Source of the DNA: CAZCTC01 sp964501335
GTDB lineage: Bacteria; Chloroflexota; Anaerolineae; B4-G1; SLSP01
Length of the DNA stretch: 64,000 nt
Direction of reading: 5' to 3'
Assembly: GCA_964501335.1 (NCBI GenBank)
Contig: CAZCTC010000007.1
Span: forward strand, 1-64,000
Below, piece by piece: positions 7,874 through 15,080 of this stretch. The notes under the pieces are model-generated. The model worked only from the letters and a program-made list of their open reading frames with translations, was not told where the DNA came from and did not search any database. Each line of letters opens with the position of its first letter. Positions within the stretch are counted from its first letter, which is position 1. Made by a program: the position numbers and the translations under genes.

Positions 7874-9871
7874 CTATTGGAGCAGAACCAGCATGGTGAT
7901 GACGCCGGTGCCCTTATCCAGGCCGGTCAGGGCCTTGCCGATGATAGTGCCGACGGCGGGATTCGCGCCGGCGCGCATGGCATGGCCGGGGGTGGCGCTG
8001 GACACCAGCAGATCGCCGGGGCGGATTGCGCCGTTTTCAGCGCTGACCTTGACGGGGACGACGCCGATGACGGCCAGGGGGACTTTGCCCGTGGTGGTAC
8101 CATTGTCGTTGGGATCGCCGCCGAGGAAGGCGGGTTTAGTGGAGTAGACGCCGACGACGGTGGGCTGATTGGCCTGGGTGCAGCGGGTGAGCTTGCCGTC
8201 GAGGCCGATCACCAGCACATCGCCGGGTTCCAGGCCGGACTGAGCGGGCAGCAGTTCGGCCATGTCGGCGGCGGGGCTGGCGAAGGTGCCGTCGGCTCTT
8301 ACATTGCCGGCGCTGCTGACGCTGAATTTGGTGTCGGCCGGGAAGAAGTTTCCTGCCGCGATAAAATAGCCGCTTCCAGCGGAGGTCAGGCTCAGGCCCG
8401 TGCCGCTGCCGCTCATATAGCCGCCCAGAGCGACGCCATTGGTCGTTTCACCGCGGACGCCGTAGCCTTCGGCGCTTTTGCCGGCCACGCCCTGGCAGAT
8501 GTCGCCCGGTATGCCGGTGTCGCAGGCGGCATTGTTGGCCTGGCCATAGACGCCGGTGCCGGCACTCGAATCGACGCTGCCGTGGACGCCGTACGTGACA
8601 CCAGTGTTGGCGGTTGCCTCACCGGAAACGGCTTTGCCGGCAGTGGAATAAGTGACGCCTCGCAGGCCATAAGCATCGCCGGTGGTGGCGCTGTTGCCGC
8701 CGTAGACGGCCCGGCCGTCGGGCGAGGAAGAGTGACCGTAAACGCCGATCGTGGAACCGGTCACGACGGTGGACATCCCGACGACGGCCCGGCCGCTGGT
8801 GGAATTGGATTCAGCGTAAAGGCCGTAGGCATCTCCTGTTCCCGCGAAGTTTTGGGCATAGACAGCGTAGCCGTCGGGGGAGTAGCATTTGCCGTAAACG
8901 GCTCCGCCGTCGCCCGAAGTGGCCGAATGGTTGCCGTAGAGTGCCCAGCCGTCGGGCGAGACCGCGGTGCCCAGGACGCCGATGGTCGTGCCGCTAACGG
9001 CGGATGCGGTTCCAACGACGGCGCGTCCGTAGGTTGAATTCGTTTGCCCGTAAACGCCGTAACCCAGGCCGGCAGAGGCGTGGTGGTAGCCATAGACGCC
9101 ATAGCCGAAGGGGGAGACGGATTCCCCATAAACGCCGTAGGCATCGCCGGTGGTAGCGTCGTTCTTGCCGTAGACGCCGTAGCCGTCAGGGGATTGGACC
9201 ACGCCGCCGACACCGTAGACGGTGCCGCTGATTGCGGTTGAAACACCATGAACACCCCACCCCCCGGTGGATGCGGATTCACCGCGGACGCCGACGCTGT
9301 AGCCGGTGATATTGTTGGTGGTTCCCAGGACCCCGTAAGCGTTTCCTTCACCCCGAAGACCGGTGCCCATAGCGATAGCGTGGATGCCGAGGCCGTGTGT
9401 GGGGCCATAGACCAGCGCGCCGGGCCGCAGCGAAAGAGCGTAGGGGGCGGCGGTCAGGGCCTGCCGGGGGGAAAGCGTGACATAAGAAGCATCGCCGCTG
9501 CATTTGACCGCGACTTCTATATAGAGCGCATCGCCGTCGAAGGGGGTCGAACCGAAATCCAGATTGTTGACCGTGAAGACTCCCTGGCTTACTCCGACGC
9601 TCGTGCGGGTAAGGGTAGAGCCCTGTTGGGTTCCAGCCGTCAGGGTATCCCAGAGTTTGAATTGCATATCACAGCTGCCGGTTACTGCCGCGCTGTTTTT
9701 GGTCAACTGTCCCTGATAGGTAATGGCTGTGCCGACCGTTGCGGCCGGTGCTTTATCGGGGGGAGTAATTTCCTGAGCATTTATGGCGGCATTCACGGAA
9801 GAGCCTGTTCCCAGTAGAAAAGATAACAACACAAAAGACAACAACAGTCCGAACGACATGCGCTTGTTCAT
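7874..9871 (-). CDS. Secreted repeat protein, tail-fibre/S74-like architecture
   Basis: 665 residues. Signal peptide about 1-29; an N-terminal beta domain (about 45-150) containing ITYQGQL and LSPRQALTAAPYAL, which recurs in bacterial secreted fibre-like proteins; then about 300 residues of degenerate units of roughly 20 residues with the core GYGVYG or GRAVVG, predicted to form a beta-helix-like fibre; finally a C-terminal domain (about 530-665) with PADMAELLP and PGDLLVSSATPGHAMRA, as in proteins annotated as tail-fibre or peptidase-G2-like. AAGGAG lies six bases before ATG. First gene of a two-gene operon. Role likely structural, at the surface; not proven to be phage derived, as no phage genes are nearby. 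Confidence 0.75.
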   Translation of the reverse strand: MNKRMSFGLLLSFVLLSFLLGTGSSVNAAINAQEITPPDKAPAATVGTAITYQGQLTKNSAAVTGSCDMQFKLWDTLTAGTQQGSTLTRTSVGVSQGVFTVNNLDFGSTPFDGDALYIEVAVKCSGDASYVTLSPRQALTAAPYALSLRPGALVYGPTHGLGIHAIAMGTGLRGEGNAYGVLGTTNNITGYSVGVRGESASTGGWGVHGVSTAISGTVYGVGGVVQSPDGYGVYGKNDATTGDAYGVYGESVSPFGYGVYGYHHASAGLGYGVYGQTNSTYGRAVVGTASAVSGTTIGVLGTAVSPDGWALYGNHSATSGDGGAVYGKCYSPDGYAVYAQNFAGTGDAYGLYAESNSTSGRAVVGMSTVVTGSTIGVYGHSSSPDGRAVYGGNSATTGDAYGLRGVTYSTAGKAVSGEATANTGVTYGVHGSVDSSAGTGVYGQANNAACDTGIPGDICQGVAGKSAEGYGVRGETTNGVALGGYMSGSGTGLSLTSAGSGYFIAAGNFFPADTKFSVSSAGNVRADGTFASPAADMAELLPAQSGLEPGDVLVIGLDGKLTRCTQANQPTVVGVYSTKPAFLGGDPNDNGTTTGKVPLAVIGVVPVKVSAENGAIRPGDLLVSSATPGHAMRAGANPAVGTIIGKALTGLDKGTGVITMLVLLQ

Positions 9872-10062
9872 TGGTTCTCCTTGAACATTTTCAATTTAGG
9901 ACGGAAGATTAAGTCGGGGCGGGGCCCCCAGGACGAAAACTTCAGATTTCAGCGTTTCAGGCTCTCCCTCCTTCGTTATAGGATCGGGTTCAGATACGGA
10001 TAGAACTGGAAGAAGCGGATAAAAGGTGTGGAATAAGTAGATTGTGTTTGATTAATGGCTTA

Positions 10063-10095
10063 AGTATAACCATCAAGCGTCCAAAAAACGTCCAA
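10063..10095 (-). promoter_or_regulatory. Candidate activator-dependent promoter with 11-bp direct repeats
   Basis: Read on the minus strand, two TTGGACG heptamers (10095-10089 and 10084-10078) are exactly 11 bases apart and the second ends nine bases before a TATACT -10 box (10068-10063). This spacing matches binding by SARP/OmpR-type winged-helix activators. It lies about 190 bases upstream of the 9871 start. The rest of the gap 9872-10217 shows nothing else notable. Confidence 0.4.
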
Positions 10096-10217
10096 ATGAA
10101 GTCAATTTATCATCTTCTTTGCCAATCCGGACCAGCTTCAGAAGCGGAATTAACGGTGGGGGGCGGTGAAGCAGAAAATCTGGGAGAAAAACTATGGCGA
10201 AGCCCGATTTGCTATTT

Positions 10218-10544
10218 CTATTTAGGTTCACAAAACATCACAATGATAAAATTGGATGTCAGAATCAAAGAAAGAACGATTGCAAATACAAAAAATCGTA
10301 ATATAGGGGGAATTCCTGATGCAATCATAAAAATAAACAAAACAGCCAGAATTATGGCTCCTATTTGTTTAACCATACTCCCTATATCTAAATAATTGTC
10401 TGCCCATGGTCTCCCACAAAGAAAGTTAATCCATTTCGGTACTTTTATAAAATGGATACCAAAGTTTTTGGGTGGATTGTTTCTGTATCTTTTGTGATCC
10501 GTAAAACTCACATACCAAAAGAATGAAATTGCAAAACCCCACAT
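10218..10544 (-). CDS. Small hypothetical membrane protein
   Basis: 108 residues from ATG at 10544. The N-terminal part (WGFAISFFWYVSF) is hydrophobic, and two adjacent helices near the C-terminus (about 62-100) should span the membrane. Not recognised. The only purine-rich site, AGGAGAG, is about 36 bases upstream of this ATG but just six bases before an in-frame ATA codon at 10574, from which the frame stays open and reads ILNNIWLETVMWG; a non-ATG start is possible. The AT-rich composition matches its neighbours rather than the rest of the window. Last gene in the run of small genes. Confidence 0.5.
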   Translation of the reverse strand: MWGFAISFFWYVSFTDHKRYRNNPPKNFGIHFIKVPKWINFLCGRPWADNYLDIGSMVKQIGAIILAVLFIFMIASGIPPILRFFVFAIVLSLILTSNFIIVMFCEPK

Positions 10545-10656
10545 AACCGTTTCAAGCCATATATTGTTTAATATTTTTCTCTCCTATCTCACTATGCGTG
10601 TCAATGATTAACCAATTTGAATTTGCCTGAACAGATCCGTCATTTCCCCTGCTGGA

Positions 10657-11010
10657 TCATTTTTCCCTCCTATTTTTTCCCCGGAAAAAAAGGTTTATGA
10701 ACCAAATACAGCCGGCAGGAGGTCCGAAAGGAGAAACGGGTAAGTTGTCGAATATTGCATTTTCATCATAATCGGGAAATCGTTTACGATATTTCTCCGG
10801 CATGAACTTAAAAGGCAAACTCTCATCCAGATCAATTATTCCATCCCACCCTAAAGCATACATTTTATCCATCGTATCACTGTATTCTTTGGCAATCTCT
10901 TTCTGTCTAAGTAAATTTCCTTTATTTTGCCACCAGCTAATGGATAGATCATTTAAGTGATTTCCAAGTTCTCTAATCTTCTCTTTCCATTTCTCATTTC
11001 CGACATTCAT
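10657..11010 (-). CDS. Small paralogue A of a tandem trio, unknown function
   Basis: 117 residues. Shares with the two upstream genes the core LGWDGxxDLDxxLPxxFMPxKYxxxFP (here about residues 53-81), preceded by an acidic/basic helical region containing KEIAKEYSDTM. The C-terminus has a hydrophobic patch (CIWFINLFF) followed by basic RGKNRREK, suggesting a peripheral membrane anchor. GGAGGGAAA immediately before ATG gives a confident start. No known domain recognised. Downstream is a small membrane protein in the same orientation. Confidence 0.65.
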   Translation of the reverse strand: MNVGNEKWKEKIRELGNHLNDLSISWWQNKGNLLRQKEIAKEYSDTMDKMYALGWDGIIDLDESLPFKFMPEKYRKRFPDYDENAIFDNLPVSPFGPPAGCIWFINLFFRGKNRREK

Positions 11011-11136
11011 TTTCCCTCCAAATCAGGTATTGTCTATGGCATCCCCCTATTTGGGGAAAGTCATTCCATCCCTTTCCTGTTGGCATTTAGTGGTACTCTT
11101 GAGCTGGAAATTCTCAGCCGCTGCTCTTTCTTTTTA

Positions 11137-11529
11137 TTAATGTTTATCTCTACGAAAAATTCCTAACAACTCCCGAATTAATTGTCCTAATGGCACCCTC
11201 ACTTTAGACGGAGAAGTAGATGATGGTACATAACCACACCACCCCTCTAATTCCTCTTCCTCTGTAAATTTTCGCCTTGGATGCAACTTCATATATTCTT
11301 CAGGCATAAATTCAGATGGCAATCCACATTCTACATCCACAGAGTTTTCCCATCCCAACACACTCAACACCTCCCGATACTCTTTTACTATCTCATTTTG
11401 TTTCTCTGGATTCCCAAGGTTTGCACGGAATTCACCGGCCAGATCACACAAATTTGTATAAAGTTCATATTCACTTTCATTCTTATCTTTCATGTTTGAT
11501 AATCCATTTTTCATCTGGAAAAATTTCAT
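11137..11529 (-). CDS. Small paralogue B of a tandem trio, unknown function
   Basis: 130 residues if the first ATG is used; ATG codons at 11514 and 11493 are alternatives and none has a well-spaced ribosome-binding site. The family core reads LGWENSVDVECGLPSEFMPEEYMKLHP. An acidic stretch (TEEEELEGW) aligns with SSTEEFLKAW of paralogue C. The C-terminus is again hydrophobic then basic (LIRELLGIFRRDKH). Acidic overall, no signal peptide. Function unknown; tandem duplication with strong divergence is seen directly. Confidence 0.6.
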   Translation of the reverse strand: MKFFQMKNGLSNMKDKNESEYELYTNLCDLAGEFRANLGNPEKQNEIVKEYREVLSVLGWENSVDVECGLPSEFMPEEYMKLHPRRKFTEEEELEGWCGYVPSSTSPSKVRVPLGQLIRELLGIFRRDKH

Positions 11530-11579
11530 ACCAGGAATTAAAAACTCCTGGCATGAGTAAAATACTCAGCCGTACTACA

Positions 11580-11966
11580 TTATTTTCGCTTACCAGAAGG
11601 AGGTCCGTACATTTTATCAACAATCCAGCTCATCAATCGGCTGAAAAAGTTTCGACGCCGTATAGACCCCGAAACAGGATACATATACCAGGCTTTAAGA
11701 AATTCCTCTGTGCTACTATATTGATAAGAAGGATGTCGTTCTATATACTTTTGCGGCATAAGTTTATCCGGAAGCATACATTCCACATCCATAACGCCAT
11801 CCCAACCTGTATCATAGAGATTTTGCATCGTCTCATGATAAAACTTAACCAGTTGTTCTCGTTCTTCTAAATCTGTAGAACCCCACCATTTCCCGGCCAG
11901 AGTACATAATTGTTCCCACAGTTCCTGGGATTGTTGATTAGTATTCTTCACATTGCTTGAATTCAT
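11580..11966 (-). CDS. Small paralogue C of a tandem trio, unknown function
   Basis: 128 residues. The family core reads TGWDGVMDVECMLPDKLMPQKYIERHP at about residues 53-79, after a helical region with EREQLVKFYHETMQNLY. The C-terminal tail is RRRNFFSRLMSWIVDKMYGPP then SGKRK, amphipathic and basic like its paralogues. It is the most upstream member and shares LAGKWW with LAGEF in B and SWW in A. Ribosome-binding site is weak. No known function; small tandem paralogues in AT-rich islands are often immunity or accessory proteins, but nothing here shows that directly. Confidence 0.6.
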   Translation of the reverse strand: MNSSNVKNTNQQSQELWEQLCTLAGKWWGSTDLEEREQLVKFYHETMQNLYDTGWDGVMDVECMLPDKLMPQKYIERHPSYQYSSTEEFLKAWYMYPVSGSIRRRNFFSRLMSWIVDKMYGPPSGKRK

Positions 11967-12639
11967 TTATCAATTCTTCAATTTTTCCACGACTATTATG
12001 GTCCAGTCTCGGAAATGATTAACCAAATTGGGAATTATCAATGATTTACAGAATGGCCCGAAAAAGGGTTGGAAATTCCCGGGGGCTTAGGCCTTTTAAG
12101 AATATAATCCGGTAATACCCTTGCATCCCGAATGGGGCAAAATCCGCCTTGCCCCGTGTCCTGGATCTAAGGTTACTAGAATCAAGCCTGGTTTACCGGG
12201 CTCCGCACACTTGATTCCGCTTTCTAGCCCTCTTCAGGGGGCTTTCTCTATTTATAGCTCTGGGCTTATGGTCTTTAAAAAATTAATTCGGTAACAAGGA
12301 ACGCGCGGGCGAAAGGGCAAATTACCCTACGCCCGGGGATCAATCCCCGGGCTATGAACGACGCCCGATAAATCGGGCTCAGACCGTCAATTTCAATCTC
12401 TGAGCCTCCTTCAGGGGGCGTCGTTTTTAGCGCTGGGATTTATCCCGGCGCGATTCGGGCAGGTTTTCGTTATTTCGAGTACGACGGTCCGATTACCGAA
12501 CTTAATTTTAAAAGATCATTAGCCCTGAGCGTAAGATAATTTGCTCCCTTGCCTGAGCTTTTCCCGTTACCGAATTTAATTTTTTAAAAACCATCAACCC
12601 TGGACTTGTATGGCTGTTTATATTTTTTCCTGTCCTCCA
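11967..12639 (-). repeat. Gene-free block of diverged repeats
   Basis: 673 bases without a supported gene. A sequence close to TTACCGAATTTAATTTT occurs four times: near 12090-12115 and 12280-12297 on the minus strand, and near 12493-12512 and 12564-12583 on the plus strand. A multi-hairpin element at about 12325-12450 contains CCCGGGGATCAATCCCCGGG, GCCCGATAAATCGGGC and GCCTCCTTCAGGGGGC; a worn copy lies at about 12180-12275 (CCCTCTTCAGGGGGCTTTCT). Confidence 0.55.
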
Positions 12640-13113
12640 TTACAATCCATCGACTCCATAAATTCCTAATCGATACCCCAATTCTGCTATCAAACCACAT
12701 ACCAAAATAATCGCAAAAAAAATAAAGAGCGGAACTCCTGCCGTCAATATGATCGTACCGGCTTTCAACAAACCCAACTGAAAGGAATTGAATCCAATTT
12801 CTCCGACATAGGCTACAGCTATTAATAATGGCATTGCAAAAAATTCCTTTCTTTTTTCAGCTGACTGTTCTTTAGTTTCTACTATGTTGCGAATTTCTGG
12901 ATAACGCACGATAGAAACGATTCCCACGAGAAATCCAAGAACCGTTAAGAAACCACCGAAAAATTGAATAGAATCACTGATGCTTTTTAACCAGCGCTCC
13001 GTCGTATGTGTCCCCAGAGCCAACCACACAGGAAGAAAACCCTCGGCTACGACTAGAGCCGAAGTTAAAAAAAATGGTATCAACCATCTGAAATAAGCCG
13101 GAGAGTTTTTCAT
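12640..13113 (-). CDS. Hypothetical four-helix membrane protein
   Basis: 157 residues from ATG 13113, chosen because AGGAGG lies eight bases upstream; an ATG at 13179 would add 22 charged residues. Four hydrophobic segments are visible, at about 9-30, 46-68, 92-110 and 120-148, with a short charged loop (VETKEQSAEKRKEFF) between helices two and three. Not recognised. It reads away from the repeat block and sits at the edge of the AT-rich island with the tandem trio. Possibly part of the same accessory cluster, but no shared operon because 673 bases separate them. Confidence 0.6.
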   Translation of the reverse strand: MKNSPAYFRWLIPFFLTSALVVAEGFLPVWLALGTHTTERWLKSISDSIQFFGGFLTVLGFLVGIVSIVRYPEIRNIVETKEQSAEKRKEFFAMPLLIAVAYVGEIGFNSFQLGLLKAGTIILTAGVPLFIFFAIILVCGLIAELGYRLGIYGVDGL

Positions 13114-13224
13114 CGAATTTACCTCCTGCTGAGGTGACTCCATAGATGTTTTTTCCCTTTTGGTTTTCAGGTCGACCACGCAGGCTGTATTTTATTTCAT
13201 TTTTGACGGTGTGCCAGAACAGAC

Positions 13225-13300
13225 ATCAGCCTGGAAAAGTTGAGAGAAAAAACTATGTTGTGGCGCGCATTCTTATGCGCGCCACAACATAAACAAAAAA
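13225..13300 (+). repeat. Dispersed hairpin element, left part
   Basis: Starts with CAGCCTGGAAAAG and has a perfect hairpin at 13255-13290 (16-base arms, core GTGGCGCGCAT, loop TCTT) followed by AAACAAAAAAACGCAG. The usual tail is displaced: a tail-like block (TCATTCTCTCCATCCCTCGCG ... TTTTGCGGGTCATT) appears 170 bases on at 13470-13535, so a second repeat seems to have split this copy. Confidence 0.55.
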
Positions 13301-13344
13301 ACGCAGTATCGCAAAAGTAACTCAGCGGCAACCTCTCGCGCCCG

Positions 13345-13445
13345 GAAACGGAAAGAGATTCACCGCCGAGGGCACTGAGAACGCAGAGAAAAGATATTTT
13401 GAGTTCTTCTCGGCGGCTCTCTGCGTCTCAGCGGTGAGTTCTGAG
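13345..13445 (+). repeat. Inverted repeat of a widespread intergenic type
   Basis: Imperfect inverted repeat: GATTCACCGCCGAGGGCACT and GAACGCAGAGAAAAG pair with CTTCTCGGCGGCTCTCTGCG and TCTCAGCGGTGAGTTC. On the minus strand it gives the peptide LTAETQRAAEK, familiar from spurious short genes in many bacteria. It appears inserted into the hairpin element 13225-13535. Confidence 0.5.
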
Positions 13446-13632
13446 TGAATTATGCGGTACTGCAAAAAAATCATTCTCTCCATCCCTCGCGCTGGCTCGA
13501 ACCGGGCAAAAAGCCTTTTGCGGGTCATTGGGAAATTGATGATTAAAGTGGATTGATAATAGATTTATTTTAATAAATAAGCATATAATAAATATGCCTT
13601 ATTGTGACGGTGAATCAGTAAAGGAGCGTTAT

Positions 13633-14154
13633 ATGTTTAAGCATCGCGTGAGTGGCGTAATGACGGAGGCGGATCGTCAGGCCATCATGGACGCTATTTC
13701 TACTATCAAAAACAGGATGCCCTATTTGATTGCTTTGACGACGGAGGAACGCCGGAAGATTTTTAAGATGGGCGATAAGAGCGTTGCTTTTGTCAACAAA
13801 AGCCTGGAGGTGGCGATTCAGAATCAGGGAATCCTCACCCGTGATTTCGATCTCGAAGAGATGCAGCGTGACGTGGCCCTTTATGCGCAGTTGCAATCGA
13901 TGATGATGGCCTTGACGCAGTTGATGGAACAGATCGACGGGACGATGATCCAGGTCGGTGCCGAGGCCTATTATGCCGGACGGGCCGTTTATAAGCTCAC
14001 CCAGATGGGCGGCGATGGCAAGGCGTTAGATGAACTGACCGAGTTGTTGGGGCAGCGCTTTACCCGCAAATCGAAGCCGTCGGGGGTGCAGGGAGAGAAA
14101 AAAGCTCGCGGGGAAAAGAAAAACGAATCGTCCGATCAGTCGTCTGAGAAGTAA
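13633..14154 (+). CDS. Conserved hypothetical protein with charged tail
   Basis: 173 residues. A mainly helical domain (1-148) with LTTEERRKIFKMGDKSVAFV and MQRDVALYAQL, then GQRFTRKSK and a short Lys/Ser/Glu-rich disordered tail ending QSSEK. I recognise this as a conserved but uncharacterised type also found in Bacteroidetes; phasin-like or coiled-coil structural roles are possible but unproven. The ATG at 13633 has AAAGGAG six bases upstream; an earlier ATG at 13594 does not. Directly after the stop lies a 21-bp minisatellite that in another frame encodes Lys-rich heptapeptides, so the natural protein may once have had a long basic repeat tail. Confidence 0.75.
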   Translation: MFKHRVSGVMTEADRQAIMDAISTIKNRMPYLIALTTEERRKIFKMGDKSVAFVNKSLEVAIQNQGILTRDFDLEEMQRDVALYAQLQSMMMALTQLMEQIDGTMIQVGAEAYYAGRAVYKLTQMGGDGKALDELTELLGQRFTRKSKPSGVQGEKKARGEKKNESSDQSSEK

Positions 14155-14157
14155 GTG

Positions 14158-14615
14158 GCCGACGAAGCAAAAAGTCTCTCTGACGAAACAAAAAGTTACT
14201 CCGACGAAGCAAAAAGTTACTCCGTTGCAACAAAAGATATCTTCGACGAAATAAAAAGTCACTAAGAAGAAACCTGGAGTTACTCCGTTGCAACAAAATA
14301 TATCTTTGGCGAAATAAAAAGTCACTAAGAAGAAACCTGGAGTTACTTCGTTGCAACAAAAGATATCTTCGACGAAATAAAAAGTCACTAAGAAGAAACG
14401 AAAAGTCTCTTCGACGAAGCAAAAAGTCTCTTCGACGAAACAAAAAGTCTCTTCGACGAAACAAAAAGTCTCTCCGGCGAAGCAGAAAGTCTCTCCGGCG
14501 AAGCAGAAAGTCTCTCCGACGAAGCAGAAAGTCTCTCCGATGAAGCGTAAAGCTTCTCCGATGAAGCGTAAAGCTTCTCCGACGAAACAAAAAGCCTCTT
14601 GGATGAAGCGTAAAG
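14158..14615 (+). repeat. 21-bp minisatellite with 63-bp higher-order repeat
   Basis: About twenty units of 21 bases, typified by GACGAAACAAAAAGTCTCTTC, begin four bases after the stop at 14154. In the middle (about 14213-14400) three units form a 63-base higher-order repeat present nearly three times. One plus frame, shifted by one from the upstream gene, reads heptapeptides such as KVSPTKQ and KVTPTKQ, broken three times by the same AAA-TAA-AAA, each at the same place in the 63-base unit. The minus strand has an open frame of RRRDFLL repeats, which I regard as a shadow. Confidence 0.8.
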
Positions 14616-14690
14616 CTACGATGACGACATTTCAGCTCTTATCTGAGCAGGTTCAACCTGAACCGATGACATTTTAACCTTCGGCATTCT

Positions 14691-14738
14691 AACAACCAAC
14701 GCGGGCCCTGTCCATGGACAGGGCCCGCGTTGGTTGTT
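14691..14738. repeat. Perfect 48-bp palindrome
   Basis: 24-base arms with no loop, centred on CCATGG; inner part GCGGGCCCTGTCC and outer part AACAACCAAC. Downstream of the minisatellite. It could be a terminator or a cruciform former. Confidence 0.75.
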
Positions 14739-14812
14739 GAGTGTCTATACTGTGCCGACGGCATTTATCTGGAAAGACGGCCGCGTTTTCCCCCTCTATC
14801 CCCTCCCCGGCT

Positions 14813-14899
14813 CTCCCCTTTTCCCCGCACGCGGGGGAAAGGGGAGGGAGTTTGTGATTAAGGGGAATTTGTGCGCCTCAGAAGGCGCGCAAATTCCCT
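14813..14899. repeat. Two adjacent hairpins, C-rich then variable-stem type
   Basis: A near-perfect C-run/G-run hairpin (14813-14846, loop AC) is followed by a second at 14861-14899 with arms AGGGGAATTTGTGCGCCT and AAGGCGCGCAAATTCCCTT. This arrangement mirrors the first two hairpins of the three-hairpin elements at 18388, 19347, 25589 and 28686. Confidence 0.6.
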
Positions 14900-14910
14900 T
14901 TAATAATTTT

Positions 14911-15073
14911 CGATCTGTGCGAGTAGTCTGGAAAAAAAGCCCATATTTTCGGCGGCTTTCTGAAGCCGCCGAAAATATGAATAAAAATAACTTTCTCCCC
15001 CCATCCAGCGCGTCGTTTTTTATCTGGCACTAGCCTCTTGCGGGACGCTAGAATGTTAACCGCACAGGTAGAT
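14911..15073 (+). repeat. Complete MITE-like hairpin element with inverted ends
   Basis: About 163 bases. The left end CGATCTGTGCGAGTAGTCTGG is roughly inverted at the right end as TTAACCGCACAGGTAGAT. Inside are a perfect hairpin (14942-14979, 17-base arms, core CGGCGGC), the ATGAATAAAAATAACTTTC block, CCAGCGCGTCGTTTTTTATC and TTGCGGGACGCTAG. It abuts the 3' end of the GH81 gene (stop at 15081 on the minus strand). Confidence 0.65.
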
Positions 15074-15080
15074 AATTTTT

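Noticed and set aside
7874..9871. Prophage remnant
   Set aside because: The fibre-like gene has a signal peptide and no neighbouring integrase, capsid, terminase or lysis genes.
10042..10395. 117-codon plus-strand frame in the AT-rich gap
   Set aside because: No ribosome-binding site, overlaps the membrane-protein gene on the other strand, and has no recognisable composition or motif.
13480..13510. tRNA-like GGCTCGAACC sequence
   Set aside because: No acceptor, D or anticodon stems can be drawn around it; it belongs to a hairpin-element tail.
14060..14590. Minus-strand frame of RRRDFLL heptad repeats
   Set aside because: It arises from a 21-base repeat with no stop in that frame, has no ribosome-binding site and overlaps a supported plus-strand gene.
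14158..14615. CRISPR-like regular repeats
   Set aside because: Units are contiguous 21-base repeats with no unique spacers and no cas genes; it is a minisatellite.
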